Numbered from the stretch's first letter, positions 8,368 through 17,899 are shown. The stretch: DNA of 64,000 nt from Marinifilum_A sediminis (GCA_947496465.1 CANMCX010000001.1:1116001-1180000); one strand, 5' to 3'. The notes: a model not told the origin generated them from the letters alone. Made by a program: numbers and translations.

Positions 8368-8871
8368 ATGATAAGATTTCTTTTTCTCGTATTACTTATA
8401 TCCATCGGTATTTCCGGATTTTCTCAAAACAAAAGCAAATTCGATCAAAGAATCAATAGAAATGTCTTGCATGGACGAGTTACTTTGGAAGCTTTTGAAG
8501 GAGATATTTGCAAAGATTGGTATGGTCCTGAGTATAAATCTTATCATCCTAAAAAAGGAATCATTAAGAAATTGAGAAAAAAATCTTTTGAGGATATAAG
8601 TATTACTCTCATTTTAGGTTCCTGGTGTCACGACTCCCATCGTGAAGTACCACGTTTTATAAAAATACTAGATGAGATTCGTTTCCCTTTTCAAAAACTA
8701 ACAATGAACGCTCTCGATACAAAAAAGAATTCTCCAGATTACGATGCAAAAGTTAATAATGTCAGCAGAGTACCTACCGCAATTATTTATTGCAATGGAA
8801 AAGAAATTGGTCGTATTATAGAAACACCAAATAAAAGTTTGGAGAAAGATCTTTTAAAAATCTTAAACTAA
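8368..8871 (+). CDS. Secreted thioredoxin-like protein with a single cysteine (WCHDS)
   Basis: 167 residues. A signal peptide (about 1-19, ending GFSQ) sends it to the periplasm. The fold is thioredoxin-like: GSWCHDSHREVPRF holds the active site and RVPTAIIYCNGKEIGRI holds the cis-proline loop. The active site is C-x-x-S-like (WCHDS), so a normal dithiol exchange is not expected; single-cysteine thioredoxin-fold proteins can act as isomerase or mixed-disulfide proteins. An upstream in-frame start at 8275 overlaps mutB and is rejected. It lies after the mutB terminator, so it has its own promoter. Confidence 0.75.
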   Translation: MIRFLFLVLLISIGISGFSQNKSKFDQRINRNVLHGRVTLEAFEGDICKDWYGPEYKSYHPKKGIIKKLRKKSFEDISITLILGSWCHDSHREVPRFIKILDEIRFPFQKLTMNALDTKKNSPDYDAKVNNVSRVPTAIIYCNGKEIGRIIETPNKSLEKDLLKILN

Positions 8872-8908
8872 AATTACTAACTTTAAGCACTGATCAATAA
8901 ATTAAATC

Positions 8909-9379
8909 ATGGAACAAGTACGCTCAAATGCAGGACAGACTTTAGGAATTATAGGATTAATTCTGGGTATTCTTACACTATTCATTGGATTTATACCTTG
9001 TATTGGCTTTATAGCATTCATTCCAGGAATCATTGCAATTATCATTAGTATTATAGGGTTAAGTCAAGCCAATAAAGATAATGGCGCACGTGGTCTTAAC
9101 ATTGGTGCTCTTATTGTGTCAGTTGTTGGATTACTCGTAGCTTCAGTTTGGTTATTTTTCCTTGCTGGATTAGCTAGTATAGATGATGAAGATATTGAGG
9201 GATTTGTTGAGGATGTAATTGAGGAAGTAATTGAAGAATCTATACACAATCCTGATTTGCAAGAAGCTTTGGAAGAACTTGAAGATCAACTGGAGGAAAT
9301 CCATATTGACTCTATTCAAATAAAAGCTGATAGTATTGAACTGAAAGTAAAAGTTGAAGTTGAAACAAAAATTGAATAA
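8909..9379 (+). CDS. DUF4190-like membrane protein with acidic tail
   Basis: 156 residues with two or three hydrophobic helices (about 10-33, 36-56 and 70-92) in the glycine/isoleucine-rich pattern of DUF4190 (GIIGLILGIL, IISIIGLSQANK). A long acidic, coiled-coil-like tail follows (about 95-156), which is probably soluble. Function is unknown. It overlaps the following DUF2752 gene by 26 nt in another frame, indicating translational coupling. Confidence 0.65.
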   Translation: MEQVRSNAGQTLGIIGLILGILTLFIGFIPCIGFIAFIPGIIAIIISIIGLSQANKDNGARGLNIGALIVSVVGLLVASVWLFFLAGLASIDDEDIEGFVEDVIEEVIEESIHNPDLQEALEELEDQLEEIHIDSIQIKADSIELKVKVEVETKIE

Positions 9380-9803
9380 CTCGCTTCTGTTTTCAAATTA
9401 CAGAATTATAAATCTGATTTTGGCAAGCATTCTGTTTGCCATTTTCAGTTACTCTGCAATTTACTCCCCTAATAAAATAAATCATCCAATTCCATCTGTT
9501 TTTACCCAATTAACAGGTGAAATTAGTCCTTCTACAGGGTTATCCAGAAGTTTTTCCTCACTGATACGCTGTGATGTTAAATCAGCCATAAACTTCAATC
9601 CCATTGGCTTACAGATATTTATTTTTTTCCTAATACAGCTCGTTTTTAGAATTGGTAGCTTTTTCCTGATAAAAGAAAGATTTACTTTGATTAAAGCCTA
9701 TATTTTATCCGACATTACATTGTCGACAATAGGTTTTTTACTGGTTTTCAGCCCATTGATAAAATTCACATTTGAACTTTTCAAAAAATTTATCGTAAAT
9801 TGA
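9354..9803 (+). CDS. DUF2752-family membrane protein lacking the usual cysteines
   Basis: About 140-149 residues with three or four membrane helices. The segment SPSTGLSRSFSSLIRCDVKSAINFNP matches the DUF2752 core, usually CPxCGxTR...G....A..fNP; here both cysteines are serine. There is no in-frame ATG before the core, so translation must start at TTG (9354, 9360 or 9372), overlapping the DUF4190-like gene. DUF2752 genes commonly neighbour small DUF4190/TM2-type membrane genes. Function unknown. Confidence 0.65.
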   Translation: MKLKQKLNNSLLFSNYRIINLILASILFAIFSYSAIYSPNKINHPIPSVFTQLTGEISPSTGLSRSFSSLIRCDVKSAINFNPIGLQIFIFFLIQLVFRIGSFFLIKERFTLIKAYILSDITLSTIGFLLVFSPLIKFTFELFKKFIVN

Positions 9804-9839
9804 TTGTAGATTAATATTTGTTAAACAAAAATTTACGAT

Positions 9840-10178
9840 ATGTCAGTTGTACTTGTAATTTTATGCCTAACACTACTAACAAGTCTAATGGCAATGCACA
9901 TTTATAATGAAAATAGTCTTTCCAAAAGAATATTGAAGGCAGGAATTATTGTGCAACAGTTATTAGATCAAAATGGAATAAATCATATTGATTTTGACAA
10001 GAAATTTGAAACCTCAACTCTCACAACTCAAATAAGAGTTATTGAATATTATCTGAATTATCTTGATTCAAACTATAAAGATTTTGGTACAAAAAAATCG
10101 GTTTTCCAACGCATCGCAAATATCGAAGCTGTACTAACCGATTCTTATGGATTAAATCAAGAACTAAGTCTTACTTAA
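9840..10178 (+). CDS. Hypothetical protein with N-terminal membrane helix
   Basis: 112 residues. A single hydrophobic segment (about 3-20) is followed by a mostly helical soluble region. No family was recognised. The last 8 nt overlap the 3' end of the convergent metallo-hydrolase gene, which is common for real convergent genes in compact genomes. Confidence 0.5.
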   Translation: MSVVLVILCLTLLTSLMAMHIYNENSLSKRILKAGIIVQQLLDQNGINHIDFDKKFETSTLTTQIRVIEYYLNYLDSNYKDFGTKKSVFQRIANIEAVLTDSYGLNQELSLT

Positions 10179-11013
10179 GATCCGATAGCGGGAAAAATTT
10201 ATTTGCTTTTACTCCTCGCTCTGTTTGAATAAGACTACAACATTCAGTGGTAATGTCATGCTGTAAGAAAAGAATACAATTTTCAAGGACAGCTTCCTTT
10301 AGGAAGTTGTCTTTTTCGTTTAATGAAGCTGTTGGATTCAAATCGTAACTCGCCAACCATTTAACCGGAACATTGGCAGCGGTTGGAATAAAATCTCCTG
10401 CAAATACTACTTTAGTTCCATTGTAATTGATTATTGGAATCATCAATCCAGGAGTATGTCCTTCGAAAATTCGCACTTCAATATTTGGGAACAACTCGCC
10501 TTCTTCCTCAACAAAATGGAGCTTACCCGATTCCTTCACTGGCATAATATTTTCATCGAAAAAAGCATCTTTTTCACGAATGTTAGGATTCAAATAGTTT
10601 TCCCATTGTTGTTTGCTTACCCAATGCTCGGCATTTTTAAACACCAATTCATAAGCGCTTCTATCCTTATTCCATTTTACAGCTCCTCCACAATGGTCAA
10701 AATGCAAATGGGAAAACACAACATCTGTGATATCATCAGCAGAATATCCAACATTTCTTAAAGAATCAAGCAAACGTGCATCCCCATTTAAATGTTGATG
10801 TTTAAAAAATTCTTCACTTTGCTTATCACCAGTTCCATTATCAATCAATATTTTCCTATCGCCATCAACTACCAACATACATCTCATTGCGCAATTACAA
10901 TAGTTGTCTTCGTTACTCGGATACTTTCTACTCCACATTACTTTTGGAACAACACTAAACATTGCTCCCCCATCGCACATAAAATTTCCGGTTTCTATAT
11001 TGAATATTTCCAT
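10171..11013 (-). CDS. Metallo-beta-lactamase-fold hydrolase (YtnP/lactonase-like)
   Basis: 280-residue hydrolase with the zinc motif HxHxDH as SHLHFDHCGG near residue 105, a second metal ligand in FEGHTPG near 190, a bridging aspartate in FAGDFIPT near 210 and a distal histidine in LFLQHD near 255. The arrangement and length resemble YtnP and acyl-homoserine-lactone lactonases. No partner gene suggests a substrate, so quorum-signal hydrolysis is only one possibility; general ester or lactone hydrolysis is equally possible. It has no signal peptide and is probably cytoplasmic. Confidence 0.8.
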   Translation of the reverse strand: MEIFNIETGNFMCDGGAMFSVVPKVMWSRKYPSNEDNYCNCAMRCMLVVDGDRKILIDNGTGDKQSEEFFKHQHLNGDARLLDSLRNVGYSADDITDVVFSHLHFDHCGGAVKWNKDRSAYELVFKNAEHWVSKQQWENYLNPNIREKDAFFDENIMPVKESGKLHFVEEEGELFPNIEVRIFEGHTPGLMIPIINYNGTKVVFAGDFIPTAANVPVKWLASYDLNPTASLNEKDNFLKEAVLENCILFLQHDITTECCSLIQTERGVKANKFFPLSDLK

Positions 11014-11120
11014 GATTATTTTGTTTTATTCTAGTATCTTTAAACTTCGCAAACACCTAAAATCAGAAGTCTTGCGTATTTACACAGAGATCAAAAATAC
11101 AACTTTATAAACGATTATCA

Positions 11121-12482
11121 ATGAAGGTTCATTTTATAGCAATTGGCGGAAGTGCCATGCACAATTTAGCAATCGCATTACACAAAAAAGGATTTGAAAT
11201 AACAGGTTCGGATGATGAAATTTTTGATCCTTCTAAATCAAGATTAGAAAAATATGGAATCTTACCAGAAAAATGGGGATGGTTTCCTGAGAAAATAAAT
11301 ACCAATTTAAATGCTGTTATTCTGGGAATGCATGCCAGAATTGATAATCCTGAATTGCTAAAAGCTCAAGAATTAGGAGTCAAAATTTATTCCTATCCAG
11401 AATATATTTATGAACAGACTAAAGACAAAATCAGAATTGTAATTGGTGGAAGTCATGGAAAAACAACAACCACATCGATGGTGATGCATGTTTTTAAAGA
11501 GAACAATTTTGATTTTGATTATATGGTTGGAGCCCAAATTGAAGGTTTCGAAACCATGGTTAAACTAAGTAAAGAAGCCAAAATTGCCATTTTCGAAGGT
11601 GATGAATATTTATCTTCTCCAATAGATCGACGACCAAAATTTCATTTGTATCATCCCAATATTGCACTACTAACCGGAATTGCTTGGGATCACATTAATG
11701 TATTTCCAACTTTTGAAGGTTACATTGAGCAATTTAAAATTTTCACCAATAAAATTCAACCCAATGGCAGCCTGATTTATTTTGATGGCGATGAACACAT
11801 CAATAAAATTGTTGATAACAAAAGGTCTGATGTTGAGTATTTGCCATACAATACACCAAAATTTGAAGTGGTGAACAATAAAACCATATTAAAGACGGAT
11901 AATGGTGATGTTGAATTGGAGATTTTTGGAGAGCACAACCTTCAAAATTTGATGGGTGCCTATTACATTTGCAAGCAAGCCGGATTAAGCGATGAGCAAT
12001 TCTACTCAACAATCAATAGCTTTTCTGGTGCCGCAAAGCGTTTACAAAAATTATCAGAGAATGAATCCTGTACTGTTTTCCAGGATTTTGCACACTCTCC
12101 TTCAAAATTAAAAGCTACAACTGAAGCTGTCAAAAAACAATTCAATTCTAGAAAATTAATTGCATGCATGGAGTTACATACATTCAGTAGCTTAAAGAAA
12201 GAATTTTTGCCACAATACAAAAACTCTATGATAATGGCTGATGAGGCAATCGTCTATTTTAATCCAAAAACCATAGAACACAAAAAACTGGAACAAATAA
12301 GCAAAGAACAGGTTGCTGATGCTTTTGGTGGTAAGAACATTACGGTTTACACAGATTCAGATAAGGTAATTTCTGATCTTTTATCGAAAGATTTTAAGCA
12401 TACCAATGTCTTACTGATGAGTTCAGGAAATTTCTCAGGAGTAAACCTTAACGAATTGGCTGAAAACATTATCAAAAAATAG
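11121..12482 (+). CDS. Mur ligase, probable Mpl (murein peptide ligase)
   Basis: 453 residues of the Mur ligase superfamily. The N-terminal Rossmann segment KVHFIAIGGSAMHNLA binds UDP-MurNAc, IGGSHGKTTTTSM (near residue 110) is the ATP P-loop, and the central and C-terminal Mur domains follow. The N-terminus and length fit Mpl, which attaches recovered tripeptide to UDP-MurNAc for wall recycling, better than MurC, which would normally sit in the dcw cluster; MurC-like annotation is the alternative. It stands alone between the metallo-hydrolase and the TPR kinase genes. Confidence 0.75.
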   Translation: MKVHFIAIGGSAMHNLAIALHKKGFEITGSDDEIFDPSKSRLEKYGILPEKWGWFPEKINTNLNAVILGMHARIDNPELLKAQELGVKIYSYPEYIYEQTKDKIRIVIGGSHGKTTTTSMVMHVFKENNFDFDYMVGAQIEGFETMVKLSKEAKIAIFEGDEYLSSPIDRRPKFHLYHPNIALLTGIAWDHINVFPTFEGYIEQFKIFTNKIQPNGSLIYFDGDEHINKIVDNKRSDVEYLPYNTPKFEVVNNKTILKTDNGDVELEIFGEHNLQNLMGAYYICKQAGLSDEQFYSTINSFSGAAKRLQKLSENESCTVFQDFAHSPSKLKATTEAVKKQFNSRKLIACMELHTFSSLKKEFLPQYKNSMIMADEAIVYFNPKTIEHKKLEQISKEQVADAFGGKNITVYTDSDKVISDLLSKDFKHTNVLLMSSGNFSGVNLNELAENIIKK

Positions 12483-12565
12483 TGTTTTTTGCCTTAAAGG
12501 TTCTGGTAGTAATGTTTTGATCGGTAGTAAAATAATGCTATTTTTAGAATTAAACTGATTCTAAA

Positions 12566-14884
12566 ATGTGCTACGCCATTTCTCATTACTCCAGAATTTT
12601 TTCTTTGATTCTTCTTCTTGCTTTCATACCTGGTATGAATGCAATTTCACAGGATCAAATTCAGAAGGCGGAAGAGATGCTTCTAAAAACTCAAGGTAAC
12701 GAAAGAATTGCCTTACTGGAGGAACTCTCAAAATTATACCAGGAAGTAAACCTCAATAAAAGCATAAATTACTCTAAGGAAATTGTTGTTTTATTAGCGG
12801 AAAAACCAATCGAAAAATCAGATGCCTTATATGAGCTTGGCAATCTGTACCGAAAAATAAACAATTTAAGAAGGGCATTGGATTGTCATGAACAAGCTCT
12901 CGCAATTAGAAAAACAACTACCGAATATTTATCTATTTCCGCGTCATACAATAATATAGGTGAGATTTATAAAATACTTCAGAAATACGAAAAAGCTCTT
13001 GAGTATTTCAATAAATCGCTTGATATTAGAGCAAAAGAAGGAACCGAAAAAGAAGTTGCCTACACCTTAAATAATATTGGTAGTGTTTATTGGCTAAAAA
13101 AAGATTACGCCAACTCTCTGGAATACTATCTAAAATCTCTGGAAATTCGATCTAAACTTGGTGATAAATCAGACATTGCTGCTTCCTTAAATAATCTGGG
13201 AAATGTATACAAGAACCTCAACAAATACAATAAAGCCCTAGATTATTACAAAAAAGCATTGGTACTTAGAGAAGAGGCAGGTAACAAATCATTAATTGCC
13301 TATACTTTAAATGATATTGGAGGAATTTACTGGCGATTAAATAACTACAACGAATCTTTAATTTTCTATAATAGAGCACTTGAATTAAGAAGAAATCAAG
13401 GCAATAAAAGATTTACCGCTGCCACTCTTAAAAATATCGGAACTGTATACAAAGATTTAAACGAACTTGATTTTTCACTAAAACATTACAACGAATCTTT
13501 AAAAATTTACGATGAGATCGGAGATCTAAAAGAACAAGCCAATGTATTTTCTTTGATTGGAAACCTGTATCGTAGTTTTAATAATTTCGATAAAAGTCAG
13601 GAATTCCATAAAATTGCTTTGAATCTTCATGAGAAAATAGGGAATGTAAAAGGCATAGCCTATTCTTCGAATAGCATTGGTGAAATTCTAATGAATTTTT
13701 ACAAGAGTGATGAAGCTTTGCAATTTTTAAAAACCGCTTTTGAAAATGCAAACTTATCCAACGACAGAAATCTTCAGAAGAAAACTTCAGAGAATTTATT
13801 CGAATATTTTTCCAATAAAGGTGATTATCAGAAGGCTCTAAAATATTACCGCAACTATTCCAATACACAATACGATAGCATTGTTGATCAGCTAGATAAA
13901 GGAAAAATATCGGAATTTGAAGCCAATTATGAAATTTCTAAAAATAAAGATGAGATCAAAAGTTTGAAAGAATACAATAGAATGCAAACCATTCTTATTT
14001 ATCTTTTTATTACTCTGATTATTTCCGCAGGTATAATAGGCTACTTCGTTAAAAAGAACATTAAAATCAGGAAAGAAGCTACAACTGCACTAAGTGAAAA
14101 AAACAATGAACTTGAGGATATCAATTCACGTTTAAAAGAATCGGAATTGATCCTAAGAGATCTGAATCTTACTAAAGATAAAATTTTCAATATCATATCG
14201 AGCGACCTAAGAGAACCTTTTATCGATTTAAAAAACATCAGTTCAAATTTAATTGACAGCTTAGAAGAGAACGATATTGAAGTTCAAAAAACTCTGGCGA
14301 GAGAAATTCGAGATGTCTCAACACATACCAACAACCTTGTTGAAAATATTTTACTTTGGTCGGCTTCGCAGGCTGGAAAAACAAATTTTGTTCCACGATA
14401 TTTTAATATTAAGGAGTATTTAAACAATACTTTGCAAAAATTATCAGGTCCTATTATTGAAAAGAACATTAAGGTGATTTTTAATATGGATAACACCTCA
14501 ATGGTTTATGCCGATCCGGCAGCAATCACCGAAGTCTTTAAAAATTTAATTTCAAATGCAGTTAAATTTTCCTTTCCAGAAGGCAAAATTACGTTATCAG
14601 CAAGAGAGAAAAAATATTTAGTTGAATTGGAAATTTCGGATGAAGGTGTAGGTATGAGCAAGCGGAATTTGAATAAAATATTCCGTTTGGATAGCAATTA
14701 TCTAGCTTTGGGAACTGCTCAGGAGAAGGGTGCCGGAATTGGATTATTACTTTGCAAAGAGTACGTAGAAAAAAATGGAGGTAAAATTTGGGCTGAAAGT
14801 GAAGAAGGAAAAGGAAGTAGTTTCTACATAACTATTCCAAAATCAGAAAAACTGATGGAATCAGTTCCAAAATCAAACGCATAA
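12566..14884 (+). CDS. TPR sensor histidine-kinase-like protein without phospho-acceptor histidine
   Basis: 772 residues. A signal sequence (about 1-28) precedes eight or more periplasmic tetratricopeptide repeats (about 70-430), a membrane helix (about 475-497), a coiled coil (500-530) and a kinase core. The dimerisation helix reads NIISSDLREPF where the family has an H before DL(R): the histidine is S546 (codon AGC at 14201-14203). The ATPase domain looks intact: N box NLISNAVKF, G1 DEGVGMS and G2 GAGIGLLLCKEY. No response regulator lies next to it. It may act as a pseudokinase, phosphatase or partner of another kinase. Confidence 0.88.
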   Translation: MCYAISHYSRIFSLILLLAFIPGMNAISQDQIQKAEEMLLKTQGNERIALLEELSKLYQEVNLNKSINYSKEIVVLLAEKPIEKSDALYELGNLYRKINNLRRALDCHEQALAIRKTTTEYLSISASYNNIGEIYKILQKYEKALEYFNKSLDIRAKEGTEKEVAYTLNNIGSVYWLKKDYANSLEYYLKSLEIRSKLGDKSDIAASLNNLGNVYKNLNKYNKALDYYKKALVLREEAGNKSLIAYTLNDIGGIYWRLNNYNESLIFYNRALELRRNQGNKRFTAATLKNIGTVYKDLNELDFSLKHYNESLKIYDEIGDLKEQANVFSLIGNLYRSFNNFDKSQEFHKIALNLHEKIGNVKGIAYSSNSIGEILMNFYKSDEALQFLKTAFENANLSNDRNLQKKTSENLFEYFSNKGDYQKALKYYRNYSNTQYDSIVDQLDKGKISEFEANYEISKNKDEIKSLKEYNRMQTILIYLFITLIISAGIIGYFVKKNIKIRKEATTALSEKNNELEDINSRLKESELILRDLNLTKDKIFNIISSDLREPFIDLKNISSNLIDSLEENDIEVQKTLAREIRDVSTHTNNLVENILLWSASQAGKTNFVPRYFNIKEYLNNTLQKLSGPIIEKNIKVIFNMDNTSMVYADPAAITEVFKNLISNAVKFSFPEGKITLSAREKKYLVELEISDEGVGMSKRNLNKIFRLDSNYLALGTAQEKGAGIGLLLCKEYVEKNGGKIWAESEEGKGSSFYITIPKSEKLMESVPKSNA

Positions 14885-14886
14885 AA

Positions 14887-14912
14887 AAAGGCATCCTGTT
14901 GGATGCCTTTTT
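14887..14912. terminator. Bidirectional terminator between TPR kinase and CoA-transferase
   Basis: AAAGGCATCC (14887-14896) pairs with GGATGCCTTT (14901-14910) around TGTT, with T runs downstream on both strands, between convergent genes. Confidence 0.85.
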
Positions 14913-14936
14913 GATATATCTAAAATAACTTATTTA

Positions 14937-16244
14937 CTATTTCTTTACAAAGTGATAGTGGCTTCCGAATCTTTCGAATGCAGCTCTATCCAACTCTTCT
15001 CTAAAATCTGGGTGAGCAACAGAAATAATTGCTTTAGCTCTTTGTTGAAGAGATTTACCAAATAAGTTTACAGCTCCGTGTTCTGTTACAAACCATCTCA
15101 TGTTGTTACGAGTAGTTACAACACCCGAACCAGTCAACAATGTTGGAGTAATTTTCGAAACACCTTTTCCTGTTACCGATGGCATTGCAATAATTGGTAC
15201 ACCACCTTCAGAAGCCGCTGCTCCACGAGTAAAGTCAATTTGACCACCTACTCCAGAATAATGCTTAGTTCCGATAGAATCAGCACAAACCTGACCTGTA
15301 ATATCAATTGATAATGCAGAGTTAATTGCACAAACCTTAGGATTTTGCTTGATAATACCAACACCATTAGTATATGATACATCCATCATTAATACTCCTG
15401 GGTTATCATCAACGAAATCGTAAAGCTCTTTTGTTCCCATCAAGAAACCAGCAACAATTTTACCTGGATCTAATTTCTTGTTTCTACCGTTTACAACACC
15501 GCTTTCTACCAAAGGAAGAAGACCGTCAGCAAACATTTCAGTATGTACTCCAAGATCTTTGTGATTTCCTAACTGTGCCAATACAGCATTAGGAATACCA
15601 CCAATACCCATTTGAAGACAAGCTCCATCAGGAATTAAACCAGCAACATTTTTACCAATTTGAATATCAAGATCAGATAAAGGTGCGTTGTGATGCTCTA
15701 TTAGTGGAGAATTATCTTCACAGAAAACATCGAACATACTTAATGGCATCATTGCATCACCAAAAGCACGAGGTACATTTGGGTTGATAATTGCAACAAC
15801 TGTATCAGCTTCTTCAACTGCAGCTTTACTAGCCTCTACTGAAGTTCCTAAAGATACATATCCATGCTTATCAGGAGTACTTACTTGTACAACCGCAACA
15901 TTTACATTCAAAATACCTTCGCGAATCAACTGTTGAGTTTCTCCCAAGAAAACAGGAATATAATCTGCGTATCCAGCTTGAGTTTGCTTTCTAACGTTTG
16001 CTCCTACAAACAAAGATTCAAGATTAAAAATTCCTTCAAATTCCGGATCAGCATAAGGTGCTGGACCCTCGGTGTGAATGTGCTGAATTGTTACATCGTA
16101 AATTTCGCCGTTACGACCGCGATCGCACATTGCATTAATAAATTTATGAGGTGTCAATGCAACAGAGTGTAAATGTACTCTATCGCCAGACTTAATCACC
16201 TTCGCTGCTTCTTCAAAAGAAACTGTCTTAATCTCCTTACGCAT
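14937..16244 (-). CDS. Acetyl-CoA hydrolase/transferase family CoA-transferase
   Basis: 435-residue class I CoA-transferase of the acetyl-CoA hydrolase/4-hydroxybutyrate CoA-transferase group. The catalytic glutamate that forms the CoA-thioester is E236 in GVHTEMFADG; the glycine-rich QMGIGGIPNAV and GVGGQIDFTRGA loops are present. Such enzymes swap CoA between acetate, succinate, propionate or butyrate. With mutAB in the same window, a role in succinate/propionate metabolism is plausible but unproven. It is monocistronic between terminators and uses favoured codons, which suggests strong expression. Confidence 0.88.
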   Translation of the reverse strand: MRKEIKTVSFEEAAKVIKSGDRVHLHSVALTPHKFINAMCDRGRNGEIYDVTIQHIHTEGPAPYADPEFEGIFNLESLFVGANVRKQTQAGYADYIPVFLGETQQLIREGILNVNVAVVQVSTPDKHGYVSLGTSVEASKAAVEEADTVVAIINPNVPRAFGDAMMPLSMFDVFCEDNSPLIEHHNAPLSDLDIQIGKNVAGLIPDGACLQMGIGGIPNAVLAQLGNHKDLGVHTEMFADGLLPLVESGVVNGRNKKLDPGKIVAGFLMGTKELYDFVDDNPGVLMMDVSYTNGVGIIKQNPKVCAINSALSIDITGQVCADSIGTKHYSGVGGQIDFTRGAAASEGGVPIIAMPSVTGKGVSKITPTLLTGSGVVTTRNNMRWFVTEHGAVNLFGKSLQQRAKAIISVAHPDFREELDRAAFERFGSHYHFVKK

Positions 16245-16515
16245 CTCTAATCGGTTTTTATATTGATGTTTATATTATTCTAAATCGCCGACTAAAGTAG
16301 TACATTTTTTAGGTGCAGTTTCTGCTATTCAGCATGAGTGCTACAAAACATATCTTCATTATCAATTCATAATTAAGACTTTGCAAATTTACTCCCAGAA
16401 ATAACTTAAATTAATTTGAAAGATAAAAAGATACTAACTACTCAGTTTTTTTAGCCGAATGGCAAAAGTAGATAAATAATGATGAAATGACTTAGGAAGA
16501 AATATAAAATAAAGA

Positions 16516-16538
16516 AGCCGGGGACCCAAACCCCGGCT
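16516..16538 (-). terminator. GC-rich hairpin, terminator-like on the minus strand
   Basis: AGCCGGGG (16516-16523) pairs perfectly with CCCCGGCT (16531-16538) around ACCCAAA. On the minus strand it is followed by TCTTTATTTT; on the plus strand no T-tract follows. No annotated minus-strand gene ends here, so it may end a short untranslated transcript. Confidence 0.4.
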
Positions 16539-16740
16539 GCAAAACCCAAACATCTAATAAAACTTAAATAACAAAAACTATCAAACTATTATTTTTACTA
16601 ACCCTAGTAAAAGGTAATTTTTTAATTGTGTTGTAAGTAATTTTGTGAAAACCAACTTACTATTTGTTTTCTATATCAAATATACTAAGCTTATTCGTAT
16701 CAATCAAATCAATATTGTTTATAATATTATAGATATTTTT

Positions 16741-16748
16741 TATATTTG
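16741..16748 (+). promoter_or_regulatory. -7 box (TATATTTG) of oxyR
   Basis: Exact TAnnTTTG match 29 bp before the ATG at 16777. A TTG at 16715-16717 is a weak -33 candidate (23-bp spacer). Its position inside the longer upstream reading frame supports the ATG at 16777 as the true start. Confidence 0.5.
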
Positions 16749-16776
16749 GCTTGAAATCAAACAAACGAAATATCTC

Positions 16777-17718
16777 ATGATCACAATTACTCAACTCGAA
16801 TACATTGTTGCTGTTGACACCTTTCGCCATTTTGCAACTGCTGCCGAAAAATGTTTTATCACTCAACCAACCTTAAGTATGCAAATCAAGAAGTTAGAAG
16901 AATTTCTTGATGTAACATTATTCGATAGAACTAAGCAACCAATTATTCCCACCGATGTTGGTGAGCGTATTATTGAGCAAGCCAGAATTATCCTGGGTGA
17001 AACCAAAAAGGTTGATGAGATTATTAAAGATCACAAAAATACAGTTGAAGGTAATTTAAAAATTGGTATTATTCCAACTCTCGCTCCTTTTCTACTTCCT
17101 ATGTTTATAGGTGATTACATTCGAAAATATCCGGCAATTAAGGTTGAAGTAGAAGAAATGGTTTCGGAAGATATCATGAAGAGCTTAAAAAAGGATCAAA
17201 TTGATGTTGGTATATTTGTTACACCTGCCAAAGATGAAAAAATTCTGGAGCGTCCTCTCTTTTTCGAAGAAATGATGATTTACGCACACAAGGATCACAA
17301 TTTATTGCAACAATCACATATAGAAGTAAAAGATATTGCTACTCCTGAAATATGGATGCTTGGAGATGGACACTGTTTCAGAAATCAGGTGATCAATTTA
17401 TGTGAGATGCATGACTTGCAACATCAGGAATTGCCATTTGAATTTGAAAGTAACTCTTTAGAGACATTAATGAAAATTGTAGATCGAGAAGGTGGTTTTA
17501 CTTTAATTCCTGAACTAGCTACCCAATATTTACCTGAAGAAAAATTAAAACAGGTAAAGAAATTTTCAAACTTACACCCTCTTCGTGAAGTAAGTTTGGT
17601 TTATTCCAGACATTATTCAAAAAATAAATTGTTAGAATTACTGGGCGAACACATACAAAAAACAATCCCAAACAGCCTTTTGAATAGTGATAGAGGAACA
17701 ATTGTAGAATGGCGCTAA
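16777..17718 (+). CDS. oxyR: OxyR peroxide-sensing LysR-family regulator
   Basis: 313 residues. The N-terminal winged helix (about 1-60; HFATAAEKCFITQPTLSMQI) binds DNA and the rest is the LysR effector domain. The redox cysteines of OxyR are conserved as GDGHCFRNQVINLC: C200 and C209, matching E. coli C199 and C208 almost exactly, so H2O2 sensing by disulfide formation is well supported. The start at ATG 16777 gives a normal LysR N-terminus; a frame extension to GTG 16645 is hydrophobic and contains the promoter box. No catalase or peroxiredoxin gene is adjacent, so its targets lie elsewhere. Confidence 0.93.
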   Translation: MITITQLEYIVAVDTFRHFATAAEKCFITQPTLSMQIKKLEEFLDVTLFDRTKQPIIPTDVGERIIEQARIILGETKKVDEIIKDHKNTVEGNLKIGIIPTLAPFLLPMFIGDYIRKYPAIKVEVEEMVSEDIMKSLKKDQIDVGIFVTPAKDEKILERPLFFEEMMIYAHKDHNLLQQSHIEVKDIATPEIWMLGDGHCFRNQVINLCEMHDLQHQELPFEFESNSLETLMKIVDREGGFTLIPELATQYLPEEKLKQVKKFSNLHPLREVSLVYSRHYSKNKLLELLGEHIQKTIPNSLLNSDRGTIVEWR

Positions 17719-17899
17719 TTTTTTTCTCGCTTAAATTGAAGCACTTAGTTTAAGAATGAAAAAAATGTCTGTTTTTTTTCAAAAAAAGTATTGTGGGTTT
17801 AAAGAATTATAATTTACTTTGCATCGCTAAAGAAAAAAAGATGAGCCTTAAAAACTCAAACATTCGCTAGCAAAAACAAAAGAGAAATATTGCAAAGTA

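Larger units (their letters stand above)
16245..16776. other. 532-bp spacer between CoA-transferase and oxyR
   Basis: Divergent regulatory region. It holds the oxyR -7 box (16741) and a GC-rich hairpin (16516-16538); otherwise it is AT-rich with no credible coding frame. The oxyR frame can be extended upstream to GTG 16645, but this extension is rejected. Confidence 0.6.

Noticed and set aside
16645..16776. N-terminal extension of OxyR from GTG 16645
   Set aside because: The extra 44 residues are hydrophobic, unlike any LysR N-terminus, and the -7 box TATATTTG lies inside the extension. Starting at 16777 also places C200 and C209 one residue from E. coli numbering.
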